Source: Rhodocyclaceae bacterium (GTDB taxonomy: Bacteria > Pseudomonadota > Gammaproteobacteria > Burkholderiales > Rhodocyclaceae). Taken from it: 64,000 nucleotides of DNA. Shown one piece after another: positions 22,312 to 31,996 of the stretch. Both the position numbers and the translations under genes were made by a program. The notes under the pieces were generated by a model. That model was not told the DNA's origin and did no database searches. It was given only the letters and a program-made list of their open reading frames with translations. The stretch spans positions 58,029-122,028 of the forward strand of contig JAOAHQ010000025.1 in NCBI GenBank assembly GCA_026415155.1, in the 5' to 3' direction. Numbering within the stretch: position 1 is the first letter of the stretch; every line of letters starts with the position of its first letter.

Positions 22312-23113
22312 GCCAATCGACGAGCGCCTGGGCGGGCGCCTGCCAGCCCGCTTCGAGCATCAGGCCGTGGCCAAGCCCTGGGAAGATCGTCGCCTTCACG
22401 CTGAAGCTTCTCGCCGTCATCTCGACCAGGGAGGGCGGGATGATCAGGTCGTGCTGGGCGCCGGCGATGAAGAGATGATCGCGATCGGGCAGGTGGGCGA
22501 GCACCTGCTGGGGATGAGGCAGATTGAAGAGCATCATGTCCCAGATCGCGCGGTGCGATTCTGGCTGGGCGAGCTTGACATAGCGCGCGAGGTCCTCGGC
22601 CGCCACCGGCTGGGCGAAGAGCGCCTCGCGCAGGCGCTCGAGCGCGACTTGGTTGCCCATCATGAGGCGGTTGAGTTCGATGAGCAGGTTCGGCTTGCCG
22701 AAGAAGAGGCTGATCGCCGAAGCGGCAAGCCCCTGGGGCGGCACCGAACACAAGAGCGCGGCGGCGGGCGCGGCATGGCGTTCGAGATATTTCTGCACGA
22801 CGAAGCCGCCCATCGAATGGCCGATCAGCACCGGCGGCGCGGGCAGGCGCGCCACGGCCTCGGCGACGTCGGCGACATAGTCATCGATCGAGCAGGCATC
22901 GAGCGCCTTGCGGCGCCGGCTGCCGCCATGCCCCGAGAAGCTCAGCGCATGGGCTGCAAAGCCGGCAGCCGCGAAGAAGGGCAGAAAATGCTCCTCCCAA
23001 CACCAAGCAGCAGTGTAAGCGCCGTGCAGGAAAAGGAGCGGCGGCCAGCCGGCGTTCGGCGCAGCAGGCAGGCGGGAGAGGAGCTCCAGCCCCTCGGGGC
23101 GTGAAGAGCTCAT
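22295..23113 (-). CDS. alpha/beta hydrolase
   Basis: LLFLHGAYTAAWCWEEHFLPFF, nucleophile elbow GHSMGGF. Confidence 0.88.
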   Translation of the reverse strand: MSSSRPEGLELLSRLPAAPNAGWPPLLFLHGAYTAAWCWEEHFLPFFAAAGFAAHALSFSGHGGSRRRKALDACSIDDYVADVAEAVARLPAPPVLIGHSMGGFVVQKYLERHAAPAAALLCSVPPQGLAASAISLFFGKPNLLIELNRLMMGNQVALERLREALFAQPVAAEDLARYVKLAQPESHRAIWDMMLFNLPHPQQVLAHLPDRDHLFIAGAQHDLIIPPSLVEMTARSFSVKATIFPGLGHGLMLEAGWQAPAQALVDWLKRLF

Positions 23114-24165
23114 GGGCGGCGCTGGTGCCAGACCGCGTTCCAGTAGCCGGGGCGGATCTCGATCTGCGGCAGGAGGCTGTAGCCGCGCACGGCGGTGGCA
23201 GGCTTATCGGTCTCGCGCAGCACCGGTTCGCGCAGCAGGTGGTTTTGCGGCGAGAGGATCGCGATGACACGCGGCGGCGGATGCTCGGCGGGGCTCATCG
23301 TCGTGACGATCGCCACCTCGCGATTGGCAAGCCGCACCAGCGTGCCGGGCGGATAGGCGCCCATGAGCTCCACGAGCGCATCGAAGACCTCGGCATCGAT
23401 CGCCGGCCGTGAGCGCGCGCGCATGCAGTGGAGCGCCTCGCGCGGCGATAAGCCGCTGCGATGCGGCCGCGTATCGGTAAGCGCGCACCAGATGTCGGCC
23501 ACCTTGAGGATGCGCGCTTCTTGCGTGATCTCGTCCCCTTTAAGCCCCAAGGGATAGCCGCTGCCGCCGAGCGATTCGTGGTGCTGCTCGATGGCCTCGA
23601 TCCAGCGCAGATCGGCGCCGGGCGAGGCGGCGACGAGCTCGGCGGCGAGAAGCGGATGGTTGCGCAAGGTGATGCTCTGGCCGCGCGTCGGTTTGGCGAG
23701 CGGTGCGGCCAGATCGTCCTGCAGCTCAAAGATCGGCAGGTTCATGAGGAGCGCGGCCTTGGCCGTGGCAAAGAGGGCCGGCACGCCGAGCTTGAGCCGG
23801 CGGCCGAGCAGGATGCTGACGATCGCGACGTGAAAGGCATGCTGCATGGCCGGGCTCGCGAAGCCCAGCCGGCCACCCATGCCGAGCGCGACCTCGGGCG
23901 CGGCATCGGCAAGGCCCACGAGCGAAGCCGTCAGCGTCGACAGACGCATCACGTCCTCGTGTTTGCACGACCAATGCTCGATGATCTCGACGTAACGGTC
24001 GCCGAGAAGGCGCAGCCGCTCGAAGGGCGTCTTGAGTTCCGGGCGGCCGGCGGCCGGCGCGGGGGAAAAGGCGGCAGCCGGCGGCCGGGCATGGGCGGAC
24101 GAAGGTGGCATCCCGACCGCACCGCAAGATGCTTGCCAGGCCGAAAAAGCCTTCTCAAGCGGCAA
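23110..24165 (-). CDS. HD-GYP-type phosphohydrolase domain protein
   Basis: HHPLLAAELV, HHESLGGSGYPLGLKGDEI, ILKVADIWCALT motifs. Confidence 0.85.
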   Translation of the reverse strand: MPLEKAFSAWQASCGAVGMPPSSAHARPPAAAFSPAPAAGRPELKTPFERLRLLGDRYVEIIEHWSCKHEDVMRLSTLTASLVGLADAAPEVALGMGGRLGFASPAMQHAFHVAIVSILLGRRLKLGVPALFATAKAALLMNLPIFELQDDLAAPLAKPTRGQSITLRNHPLLAAELVAASPGADLRWIEAIEQHHESLGGSGYPLGLKGDEITQEARILKVADIWCALTDTRPHRSGLSPREALHCMRARSRPAIDAEVFDALVELMGAYPPGTLVRLANREVAIVTTMSPAEHPPPRVIAILSPQNHLLREPVLRETDKPATAVRGYSLLPQIEIRPGYWNAVWHQRRP

Positions 24166-24170
24166 AAAAT

Positions 24171-24193
24171 GCCGTCTGGCGAGCGCCGACTTT
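24171..24193 (+). repeat. 23-bp dispersed motif copy
   Basis: GCCGTCTGGCGAGCGCCGACTTT; intergenic between phaC and the HD-GYP gene. Confidence 0.9.
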
Positions 24194-24294
24194 CAGGCCC
24201 TGCTTGATCCAAAACGATTGAACTGGACGCAGCCAGCCCAATCGCCTCCCGGGTGCCCCCTCTTCGAGACTCTTTGTTTCCAGCCAGTGGCCGC

Positions 24295-26115
24295 TCAAGC
24301 CTTCTTGGGCTCGTCGATGCGCACCTTCACATATGAGCCCGGCGCATCCTCGATGACGCCGAGCCGCCCTTGCGCGGGATCGCGCGCGGGCACCTGGGCG
24401 TGATTCTGCGCCGTCACCCAGGCCTGCCAGTCGAGCCACCACGAGCCTTCGTGCGGCTGGGCGCTTGCAAACCACTCGTCGGCCGAGGCCGGCAGGGTTT
24501 TGGCCGGGTTCGTCCAATAGCCATACTTGTTCGCCGCGGGCGGATTGACGATGCCGGCGATGTGGCCGGAGCCGCCCAGCACGAACTTCACCGGCCCGCC
24601 CAGCAGCCTGGCGCCGGCATAGGTGCTCTTCCACGGCGCGATGTGATCTTCGACGGTCGAGATGAAGTAGGCCGGAATCTTGATCTTGCGCAGATCGATC
24701 TCGACGTCGCCGATCATGATGCCGCCCGGCTCTTTCAAGAGGTTCTTCATGTACATGTTGCGCAAGTAGAAGCTGTGCATCGCCGCCGGCATGCGCGTCG
24801 AATCGGAATTCCAGTAGAGCAGATCGAAGGGGAAGGGATCCTTGCCCAAGAGATAGTTATTGACGACGAAGGACCAGATGAGGTCGTTGGCGCGCAAGAG
24901 GCTAAAAGTGCTGGCCATCTCGCTGCCTTCGAGATAGCCGCGCTCATTCATCTTCTGTTCGAGGTTCTGCACCGCCTGCTCGTCGATGAAGACGCCCAAT
25001 TCGCCCGGCTCAGAAAAATCGAGCATGGTCGTGAAGAAGGTCGCCGAAGCAAGCCGCTTGTCTCTCTTTGCCGCGAGATAGGCCGCCGTGGTGGCAAGCA
25101 GCGTGCCGCCTAAGCAATAGCCGGCGGCGTTGACCTCTTTCTCGCCCGTCTGCTCGCAGACCTTGTCGAGCGCCGTGAGCGCGCCCTCGAAGACATAGTC
25201 CTCGAAGCTCTTTTGCGCGAGACGCTCGTCCGGATTTACCCACGAGATGCAAAACACCGTGTGGCCCTGGTCGAGCGCCCACTTGATGAAGGAGTTCTTC
25301 TCGCGCAGATCGAGAATGTAATACTTGTTGATCCAGGGCGGCACGATCAAGAGCGGCCGCTGCCATTGCTTGTCGGTGGTGGGGGTGTAGTGCAGGAGCT
25401 GGATCAGATCGTTCTGGAACACCACCTTGCCAGGCGTCGTGGCGACGTTCTTGCCGAGCTCGAATGCGCTCGTATCGGTCATCCTGACGCGCAGCTGGCC
25501 ATCGCCCTCCTCGATGTCGCGCAAGAGGTTGTTGAGGCCCTTGAGGAGGTTCTGGCCGTGGGTCCTGACCGTCTCGCGGAACACTTCCGGATTGGTGTGC
25601 ACGAAGTTCGACGGCGACATCGCGTCGATGAACTGGCGCGTGAAGAAATTGACCTTTTCCTGCGTGTGCTCGTCGAGGCCCTGGACGCAGCAGACCGTGT
25701 CGTGGATGTGGCGCGCGGTGATGAGGTAGCTTTGCTTGATGAAGTCGAACAGGAAGTGCTCTTCCCATTCTTCGTCCTTGAAGCGCTTATCGCCCTTAGG
25801 CGGCGTGGCCACGGGCGGCGTCTTGATCCCCATGAAGCGCAGCAGCGAGTGCTGCCAGAGCGAGAAATAATCCCAGACGAGGTTCATCTGCGCCTGGGCG
25901 AGCTGATACGGGTTGGCGAGCAGCTTGGCCATCATGTCCATGAAGGCCTGGGCGATGCCGAGCTCGTCCTGCGGCGGCGCAATGCCCTTCTTGACCTGCC
26001 GCTCGATGTGCTCGGCAATCAGCCGCGAGGCGCGCTGCGCGACTTCGGCATAGGTCCTGGCGATTTCCTGCGGATCGGGCAGGGCGGTTTTTTCGGCATC
26101 GACGGTCTGGCTCAT
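24295..26115 (-). CDS. phaC: class I poly(R)-hydroxyalkanoic acid synthase
   Basis: PhaC box GYCLGGT, N-terminal PhaC domain, HIAGIVNPP C-terminal motif; start at MSQTVDAEK. Confidence 0.93.
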   Translation of the reverse strand: MSQTVDAEKTALPDPQEIARTYAEVAQRASRLIAEHIERQVKKGIAPPQDELGIAQAFMDMMAKLLANPYQLAQAQMNLVWDYFSLWQHSLLRFMGIKTPPVATPPKGDKRFKDEEWEEHFLFDFIKQSYLITARHIHDTVCCVQGLDEHTQEKVNFFTRQFIDAMSPSNFVHTNPEVFRETVRTHGQNLLKGLNNLLRDIEEGDGQLRVRMTDTSAFELGKNVATTPGKVVFQNDLIQLLHYTPTTDKQWQRPLLIVPPWINKYYILDLREKNSFIKWALDQGHTVFCISWVNPDERLAQKSFEDYVFEGALTALDKVCEQTGEKEVNAAGYCLGGTLLATTAAYLAAKRDKRLASATFFTTMLDFSEPGELGVFIDEQAVQNLEQKMNERGYLEGSEMASTFSLLRANDLIWSFVVNNYLLGKDPFPFDLLYWNSDSTRMPAAMHSFYLRNMYMKNLLKEPGGIMIGDVEIDLRKIKIPAYFISTVEDHIAPWKSTYAGARLLGGPVKFVLGGSGHIAGIVNPPAANKYGYWTNPAKTLPASADEWFASAQPHEGSWWLDWQAWVTAQNHAQVPARDPAQGRLGVIEDAPGSYVKVRIDEPKKA

Positions 26116-26360
26116 ATTCCTCACTCCTGTTTGTCCATGTGGTTCTTCTATCGCTGAGCCGCTGGGCGGCCCAGTGACTCCTCCAGCGGCGAAGTTTAAA
26201 CCGTTTTCATGCTGCGCCGCACAATCCCTGAGAGCAGCGATGATGCGCCAGGCCGAATGAAGCAAAGAGGAGAGCGGCAGGGTGAGCGGCTCATGGTTCG
26301 CGAGCGGCGCGCCGGTCATTCTCAGTGTGATGCGCGCCCAAGGCCGGTTACAATGAGGCC

Positions 26361-27266
26361 ATGACGCTACCCAAGAAAGTCCGCCTCGTCGAAGTCGGGC
26401 CGCGCGATGGCCTGCAAAACGAAAAACACCCTGTCTCCACCGCGACGAAGCTTGCGCTCATCGGCCGCCTCATCGACTGTGGCTTGACGACGATCGAGGC
26501 TACGGCCTTCGTCTCGCCGAAGTGGGTGCCGCAGATGGCTGATGCGGCCCAGGTGATGGCCGGTCTCGCACCCCGTGAAGGCGCAAGCTTCCCGGTGCTG
26601 GTGCCCAACGAAAAGGGGCTGGAGGCCGCGCTCGCCGCCGGTGCGAGCGAAGTCGCGGTGTTCGCCGCCGCCTCGGAAACCTTTTCGCAGAAGAACATCA
26701 ACTGTTCGATCAAGGAATCGCTCGAACGCTTCAAGCCCGTCATCAACAAGGCCAAGGAAGCCAACGTCAAGGTGCGCGGCTACGTCTCTTGCGTGCTCGG
26801 CTGCCCCTATGAGGGCGAGATCGCGCCGCTCGCGGTCGCCGAGGTCGCCTGGGCGCTCTTCGAAATGGGCTGTCATGAGATTTCGCTCGGCGACACGGTC
26901 GGCTTCGGCACACCGGAAAAGACCAAGGAGCTCATCGAGACCGTGGCGCGCCGCGTGCCGATCCGCAAGCTCGCCGGCCATTTCCACGACACCTATGGCA
27001 TGGCGGTGGCCAATGTCTATGCGGCCTTGCAGATGGGCGTCAATGTGTTCGATACCTCCGTTGGCGGCCTGGGCGGCTGCCCGGATGCCAAGGGTGCACC
27101 GGGCAACGTCGCCACCGAGGACGTGGTGTGGCTCCTCAAAGGCTTAGGCATCGACTGCGGTGTCGATCTCGACCGGCTCGTCGATACCGCCGCCTGGATC
27201 TGCGGCGAGCTCGGGCGAGCGCCTGCCTCGAAGGTGGCGCAGGCGCTCCTTGCCCGGCGTGGCTGA
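26361..27266 (+). CDS. hydroxymethylglutaryl-CoA lyase family protein
   Basis: VRLVEVGPRDGLQNEK, VRGYVSCVLGCPYEG, GLGGCPDAKGAPGNVATEDVV. Confidence 0.93.
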   Translation: MTLPKKVRLVEVGPRDGLQNEKHPVSTATKLALIGRLIDCGLTTIEATAFVSPKWVPQMADAAQVMAGLAPREGASFPVLVPNEKGLEAALAAGASEVAVFAAASETFSQKNINCSIKESLERFKPVINKAKEANVKVRGYVSCVLGCPYEGEIAPLAVAEVAWALFEMGCHEISLGDTVGFGTPEKTKELIETVARRVPIRKLAGHFHDTYGMAVANVYAALQMGVNVFDTSVGGLGGCPDAKGAPGNVATEDVVWLLKGLGIDCGVDLDRLVDTAAWICGELGRAPASKVAQALLARRG

Positions 27267-27441
27267 ACACGAATACCCCTGCGTTGGCATCTGCCTGCCC
27301 GATGCCGACGAGGCCTACTGCATCGGCTGCGGCCGGCCGTGGGGCGAACCTCGTGCGAGGCCTGCCGTCTTCCCAGCGCCGACTTCCGGCGATCGATCAC
27401 AAGCCGGCGATGCCGGGCAAGAAGACCTCGGTGACCAATAG
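27259..27441 (+). CDS. DUF1289 family small protein
   Basis: GTG start overlapping the upstream stop; CVGICLPDADEAYCIGCGRPWGE cysteine signature; C-terminal tail read through the 23-bp motif. Confidence 0.65.
   Translation: MAEHEYPCVGICLPDADEAYCIGCGRPWGEPRARPAVFPAPTSGDRSQAGDAGQEDLGDQ
27364..27386 (+). repeat. 23-bp dispersed motif copy
   Basis: GCCGTCTTCCCAGCGCCGACTTC; in the tail of the DUF1289 gene, near the ubiC stop. Confidence 0.9.
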
Positions 27442-27954
27442 GGGCCGGCCTTGCCGCAGAAAGCGTGAGCGGCGCGCCCAGAGCGTGGGCAAACGGTCTC
27501 CCACCGCTTCGCAGGCACGGCGATGCAGGGGATGGGTGGGAGAAAGCCGCGCGATGGCGAGCGGCCCGCGCCGAATGGTCGGGTCGGAAAAGAGCGCCGC
27601 GCCCAGGGGCCGGCTGCCGATCGCGCGCGCCATGTGCCAAGCCCCCGTGAGATCGTGCGGCGCGAGCGCGCTGTGCGCGAAGACGACGGGCTGCTCATCG
27701 GCGATGAGCAGCACTTCGCGTATCCAGGCCGATTGACCGGCAGCGAGATCGATGAGCGCGCGCTCGTCGGGGCATGGGCGGGCACGGGTTTCGCGGCAGA
27801 CCTGCACGCGGAATTGCCGGCAGCGCGCGAGCAGGCGCGCCGTCAGCGAGCCGGGGTCGGACAGCCAAGGGTGAAGAAAAACAGGGGCGCCGGCCAGGGA
27901 GGGCGTCGTCTTCCAGCGAAAATCCTGGCGGGGCATGAGGGCGCGTCGTTCCAA
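27397..27954 (-). CDS. ubiC: chorismate lyase
   Basis: WLSDPGSLTARL, VLLIADEQPVVFAHS, RPLGAALF motifs; start could be 27936. Confidence 0.85.
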   Translation of the reverse strand: MERRALMPRQDFRWKTTPSLAGAPVFLHPWLSDPGSLTARLLARCRQFRVQVCRETRARPCPDERALIDLAAGQSAWIREVLLIADEQPVVFAHSALAPHDLTGAWHMARAIGSRPLGAALFSDPTIRRGPLAIARLSPTHPLHRRACEAVGDRLPTLWARRSRFLRQGRPLLVTEVFLPGIAGL

Positions 27955-28002
27955 AGGCGGCCGATGCTACCATAACGCGCTCCCGCCCTTTTCCTCATCG
28001 GC

Positions 28003-28845
28003 ATGCAACTCGTCCTCATCAGCGGGCTCTCAGGCTCCGGCAAGTCGATCGCCTTGAACGTCCTCGAGGATGCAGGCTTTTATTGCGTCGACAACCTGCC
28101 GGCAAGCCTGCTCGCGGGCCTCGTCGGTCACCTCCTCCGCGAGGGAACCGAGCGCGTGGCCGTGACGATCGACATGCGCAGCGGCGCTGCGATTGCCGCC
28201 TTGCCGGCCCAGCTAAGGCAGCTCGAGGCAGGTGGTGTTGCCGTGCGCTTCATCTTCCTCGATGCGCGGGATGAAGTGCTGATCCAGCGCTTCTCCGAAA
28301 CCCGCCGCCGCCATCCGCTCGCCGGCGCAAACACGACGCTCGCCGAAGCGATCGCGCTCGAGCGCGAGGCGCTCGAGACGATCCGAAGCCTCGGCCATCG
28401 CCTTGACACGAGCCATCTGCGCCCCAATGCGCTGCGCGCGATGATCAAGGAGTTCGTCGCCCTCGAGCCGGGGGGGAGCCTCACGCTGCTGTTCGAATCC
28501 TTCGGCTTCAAGCACGGCCTGCCGCTCGATGCCGACCTCGTCTTCGATGTGCGCTGCCTGCCCAATCCCTATTACGATCCGGCCCTGCGGCCGCTCACGG
28601 GCCTCGATGCGCCAGTGGCCGACTTTCTGGCCGCCCAGCCCGAGGTCATGCGCATGCTCGAGGACATCCGCCGCTTCCTCGCCGCCTGGCTGCCGGCCTA
28701 TGTGCGCGACAACCGTTCCTATCTGACCGTCGCCTTGGGCTGCACGGGCGGCCAGCACCGCTCGGTGTGGTTTGCCGAAGCGCTCGCGAAGTGCTTTGCC
28801 GAGCAGGCGCGCGTCTTGGTGCGCCACCGGGCGCTCTTGCAGTAA
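28003..28845 (+). CDS. rapZ: RNase adapter protein RapZ
   Basis: MQLVLISGLSGSGKSIALNVLEDAGFYCVDNLPASLL; CTGGQHRSV. Confidence 0.96.
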   Translation: MQLVLISGLSGSGKSIALNVLEDAGFYCVDNLPASLLAGLVGHLLREGTERVAVTIDMRSGAAIAALPAQLRQLEAGGVAVRFIFLDARDEVLIQRFSETRRRHPLAGANTTLAEAIALEREALETIRSLGHRLDTSHLRPNALRAMIKEFVALEPGGSLTLLFESFGFKHGLPLDADLVFDVRCLPNPYYDPALRPLTGLDAPVADFLAAQPEVMRMLEDIRRFLAAWLPAYVRDNRSYLTVALGCTGGQHRSVWFAEALAKCFAEQARVLVRHRALLQ

Positions 28846-28850
28846 GGCCG

Positions 28851-29231
28851 GTGGTGAAGCGCTGGCTGAGCCTCCTCAAAACCGGAGATTGGTTGATCGT
28901 GCTGCTTTCCGCGGCAGCGGTCGGCTTCTCCTTTCCGCTCCTATGGACGCGGGGCCAGGCCGAACGCGCCGTGATCCGCCTCGATGGCCGCATCGTGGCC
29001 GAATACCCGCTCACCGAGGCGAGGAAATTCGCCGTCCAAGGGCCGCTGGGCGAGACGGTGATCGAGATTCAGCCTGGCCGCGCGCGGGTGCTCGCCGATC
29101 CCGGCCGGCATCAGTATTGCGTCAAGCAAGGGTGGCTTACCCGCCCCAACGCGATCGCCCTGTGCGCGCCGAACCATGTCAGCCTCACCCTGACGGGCGG
29201 CGAGCCAAGCCATGACAGCCTCAACTATTGA
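28851..29231 (+). CDS. NusG domain II-containing protein
   Basis: Single N-terminal TM then IRLDGRIVAEYPL...GRARVLADPGRHQYCVKQGWLTRPNAIALCAPNHVSLTL; GTG start. Confidence 0.75.
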   Translation: MVKRWLSLLKTGDWLIVLLSAAAVGFSFPLLWTRGQAERAVIRLDGRIVAEYPLTEARKFAVQGPLGETVIEIQPGRARVLADPGRHQYCVKQGWLTRPNAIALCAPNHVSLTLTGGEPSHDSLNY

Positions 29232-29727
29232 GCTCGCCGTGACGGCCAGCGACCGCCGCATCGCGCGCTATGCGGCGGCGGCGATTGCGCTCTCCGTCGC
29301 CGAAGCCGCGCTGCCTTCGCCCTTGCCAGGGGTCAAGCCCGGGCTTGCCAACATCGTCGTGCTCATCGTGCTTGAGCGCCACGGCGTGCGCGAGGCGGTC
29401 TGGGTGTCGCTATTGCGCGTGTTTGCGACGAGCCTCCTCATCGGCCAGTTTCTCGCGCCAGGTTTTTTTCTGTCCCTCGCCGGCGCCCTGGCCAGCCTCC
29501 TGGCGCTCGCCGTCGCCTCGCGCTTGCCGCGCCGCTGGTTCGGCGCGGTCACGATGAGCGTGCTGGCAGCCTTCGCGCACCTCGCCGGCCAGCTCCTCTT
29601 GGCGCGCCTGTGGCTCGTGCCGCACGACGGCCTTTTCTATCTCGTGCCGGTGCTCGGGCTTTCGGCGCTGGTTTTCGGTATCGTGAACGGTTTGATCGCC
29701 GCGCGTCTTATGGAACTCTCGTCATGA
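29212..29727 (+). CDS. Gx transporter family / heptaprenyl diphosphate synthase component I-like membrane protein
   Basis: LPSPLPGVKPGLANIVVLIVLERHG and multiple TM helices; overlaps the upstream gene. Confidence 0.8.
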   Translation: MTASTIELAVTASDRRIARYAAAAIALSVAEAALPSPLPGVKPGLANIVVLIVLERHGVREAVWVSLLRVFATSLLIGQFLAPGFFLSLAGALASLLALAVASRLPRRWFGAVTMSVLAAFAHLAGQLLLARLWLVPHDGLFYLVPVLGLSALVFGIVNGLIAARLMELSS

Positions 29728-30326
29728 ACAAAACCATCGCCGTGGCCTGGACGGGGGCCTCAGGTCTTGCCTACGGCCTGCGCCTCGTCGACTGCCTGAT
29801 CGCGGCCGACTGCCGCGTCTGGCTCATGTACTCGCAGGCGGCGCAGATCGTCGCCAAGCAGGAGCTCGAGCTCGTGCTGCCGACCCAGCCGCGCGAGGCC
29901 GAACGCCTCCTCACCGAGCGCTTTTCCGCCGCGGCGGGCCAGTTGCGCGTCTTCGGCCGCGAGGAGTGGACGGCACCGCCCGCTTCGGGCTCGCATCCTC
30001 CCGAGGCCTATGTCATCTGCCCCTGCACGATGGGCACGCTCGCCGAAGTGGCCGCCGGCACGGCGAAGGATTTGATCACGCGGGCGGCGGACGTGGTGCT
30101 CAAGGAAGGCCGACCATTGATCCTCGTGCCGCGCGAAACACCCCTTTCGGTGATTCATCTCGAAAACATGCTGCGGCTTGCCCGCGCCGGTGCGGTGATC
30201 CTGCCGCCCTCGCCCGGCTTTTATCACCGGCCGCGCGACATTCAAGGGCTCGTCGATTTCGTCATCGCGCGCATTCTCGACCGCCTCGGCATCGCGCACG
30301 AGCTCATGCCGCGCTGGGGCGAGTGA
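29724..30326 (+). CDS. ubiX: flavin prenyltransferase
   Basis: VAWTGASGLAYGLRLVDCL, VICPCTMGTLAEVAAGTAKDLITRAADVVLKEGRPLILVPRETPLS. Confidence 0.94.
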   Translation: MNKTIAVAWTGASGLAYGLRLVDCLIAADCRVWLMYSQAAQIVAKQELELVLPTQPREAERLLTERFSAAAGQLRVFGREEWTAPPASGSHPPEAYVICPCTMGTLAEVAAGTAKDLITRAADVVLKEGRPLILVPRETPLSVIHLENMLRLARAGAVILPPSPGFYHRPRDIQGLVDFVIARILDRLGIAHELMPRWGE

Positions 30327-30904
30327 TGGAAATCCCGCTGTTTCTTCTCAACACCGTGCTCCATTCGGGCGGGCGGCTCGAGCTGCGCGTCTTTGAGACG
30401 CGTTACCTCGACATGGTCAAGGAGCGCATGCGCGCCAATGCCCCTTTTGGCGTCTGCATGCTGGCGCGCGGCGAGGAGGTGGCAAGCCCCGCCGGTCTAG
30501 CGGCCGAGCCGCATCGCGTCGGCACCTTGGCGACGATCGCCGACTGGGAAATGCCACAGCTCGGCATCCTGCATCTCGTCACCCACGGCGGCCAGCGCTT
30601 TCGCGTCCTCGAAACGCGCCTGCAAGCGGATGGCTTGATGCGCGCGAGCGTCGAACTCCTGCCCGACCCGCCGGTCACACCGATCCCGGCCGACTTTGCG
30701 CGCCTCGTGCCGATGCTGCGCGCGCTCATCGAGGCGCTCGAAGCGGCGCCGCCCAAGCCGCACCGCTTCTATGATGCCGCCTGGGTGGCCGACCGCTGGG
30801 CCGAGCTCTTGCCGCTGCCGCTTGCCACGCGTCAGCAGCTCCTCGAGCTCGACGACGGCGTGGCGCGGCTTCAGGCGATTTATCGCTTCCTCGAGGAAAG
30901 CTGA
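30326..30904 (+). CDS. LON peptidase substrate-binding domain protein
   Basis: MEIPLFLLNTVLHSGGRLELRVFETRYLDMVKERM; ATGA-type overlap with ubiX. Confidence 0.9.
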   Translation: MEIPLFLLNTVLHSGGRLELRVFETRYLDMVKERMRANAPFGVCMLARGEEVASPAGLAAEPHRVGTLATIADWEMPQLGILHLVTHGGQRFRVLETRLQADGLMRASVELLPDPPVTPIPADFARLVPMLRALIEALEAAPPKPHRFYDAAWVADRWAELLPLPLATRQQLLELDDGVARLQAIYRFLEES

Positions 30905-30973
30905 CTGCCGAGTGCCGGAGCAGGCTTGTTGCATCGCGGCATAATAGGCCCTCTTCCCCCCGCCTCGACCGCC

Positions 30974-31996
30974 ATGCTGCTGCGCATCCTGATTGCCACC
31001 TCTTGCACCTTGCTGCTCGCCTGCAGCCGGGAAGCCCCCCCTGCGGCCGCTTCTGCAGCGCCGGTGTATCAGTTCGCGCGCGTCGCGGAGGTGGCCTTTC
31101 ATCCCGAGCGCAGTGCGCCGGCCGCCGTCGTCGGCAAGCACGAGGCGCGGCTCTCCGCCGAGGTCGCGGCGGTGATTCAAGCCCTGCCGGTCGATGTCGG
31201 CCAGACGGTGAAGCAGGGCCAAGTCCTCGTCCGGCTCGATGCGCGCGATGCGAGGCTCGCCCTTGAGCGCGCCGAAGCGGCCGTGGCGCAGGCCGAGGCG
31301 CGCCTGGCGCTTGCCGAGGCGCAAGCCGCCCGCGCGCGCGCCTTGCGCGAACAGAATTTCATCTCGGCCGAGGCGCTGTCGCTGCGCGAGACGGAAGTGG
31401 CCGCCGCCGCGGCCGACCTGCGCGCGGCAGTGGCGCAGCGCGCCACAGCCCAGCGCACGCTCGAAAAACACACGCTCGTCGCGCCCTTCGACGCCGTGGT
31501 GCGCGAGCGGCGCGGCCAGGTCGGCGAACTTGCCGCGCCGGGCAGCGCACTCCTGACGCTCGTCTCGGCGCGCGAGCTTGAACTTTCCGCCCAACTGCAG
31601 CCGCAGGACGTCCCGTCCTTGGAGGATGCCGTCTTCCCAGCGCCGACTTTCGTCACGGCCGGCGCGCGCCACGAGGTGAGGCTCGTGCGCATCTCGCCGG
31701 CGGTCAACCGCGAATCGCGCAGCGTCGAGGCGCGGCTTGCCTTCGTCGGCGCGCCGCCGGCGGCCGGCAGCGAAGGGCGCCTCGTCTGGCGGGATCCGAG
31801 GCCGCATCTGCCGGCCGATCTCCTCGTGCGCCGCGAAGGCCGCCTCGGCGTCTTCGTCGCGGAGGGAGGCAAGGCGCGTTTCCATGCGCTTGCCGAGGCC
31901 CAGGAAGGGCGGCCGGCGGCAATCGACCTTGCGCCCGAGACGCGCCTCGTGACGCAGGGCCGCCATGCCCTGCAAGACGGCCAGCCGCTCGAATGA
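30974..31996 (+). CDS. efflux RND transporter periplasmic adaptor (lipoprotein)
   Basis: Lipobox LLLACS; biotinyl-lipoyl-like VGQTVKQGQVLVRLDARDARLAL; immediately upstream of an RND permease. Confidence 0.9.
   Translation: MLLRILIATSCTLLLACSREAPPAAASAAPVYQFARVAEVAFHPERSAPAAVVGKHEARLSAEVAAVIQALPVDVGQTVKQGQVLVRLDARDARLALERAEAAVAQAEARLALAEAQAARARALREQNFISAEALSLRETEVAAAAADLRAAVAQRATAQRTLEKHTLVAPFDAVVRERRGQVGELAAPGSALLTLVSARELELSAQLQPQDVPSLEDAVFPAPTFVTAGARHEVRLVRISPAVNRESRSVEARLAFVGAPPAAGSEGRLVWRDPRPHLPADLLVRREGRLGVFVAEGGKARFHALAEAQEGRPAAIDLAPETRLVTQGRHALQDGQPLE
31628..31650 (+). repeat. 23-bp dispersed motif copy
   Basis: GCCGTCTTCCCAGCGCCGACTTT; identical to the copy at 53336; reads AVFPAPTF in the RND adaptor. 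Confidence 0.92.
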
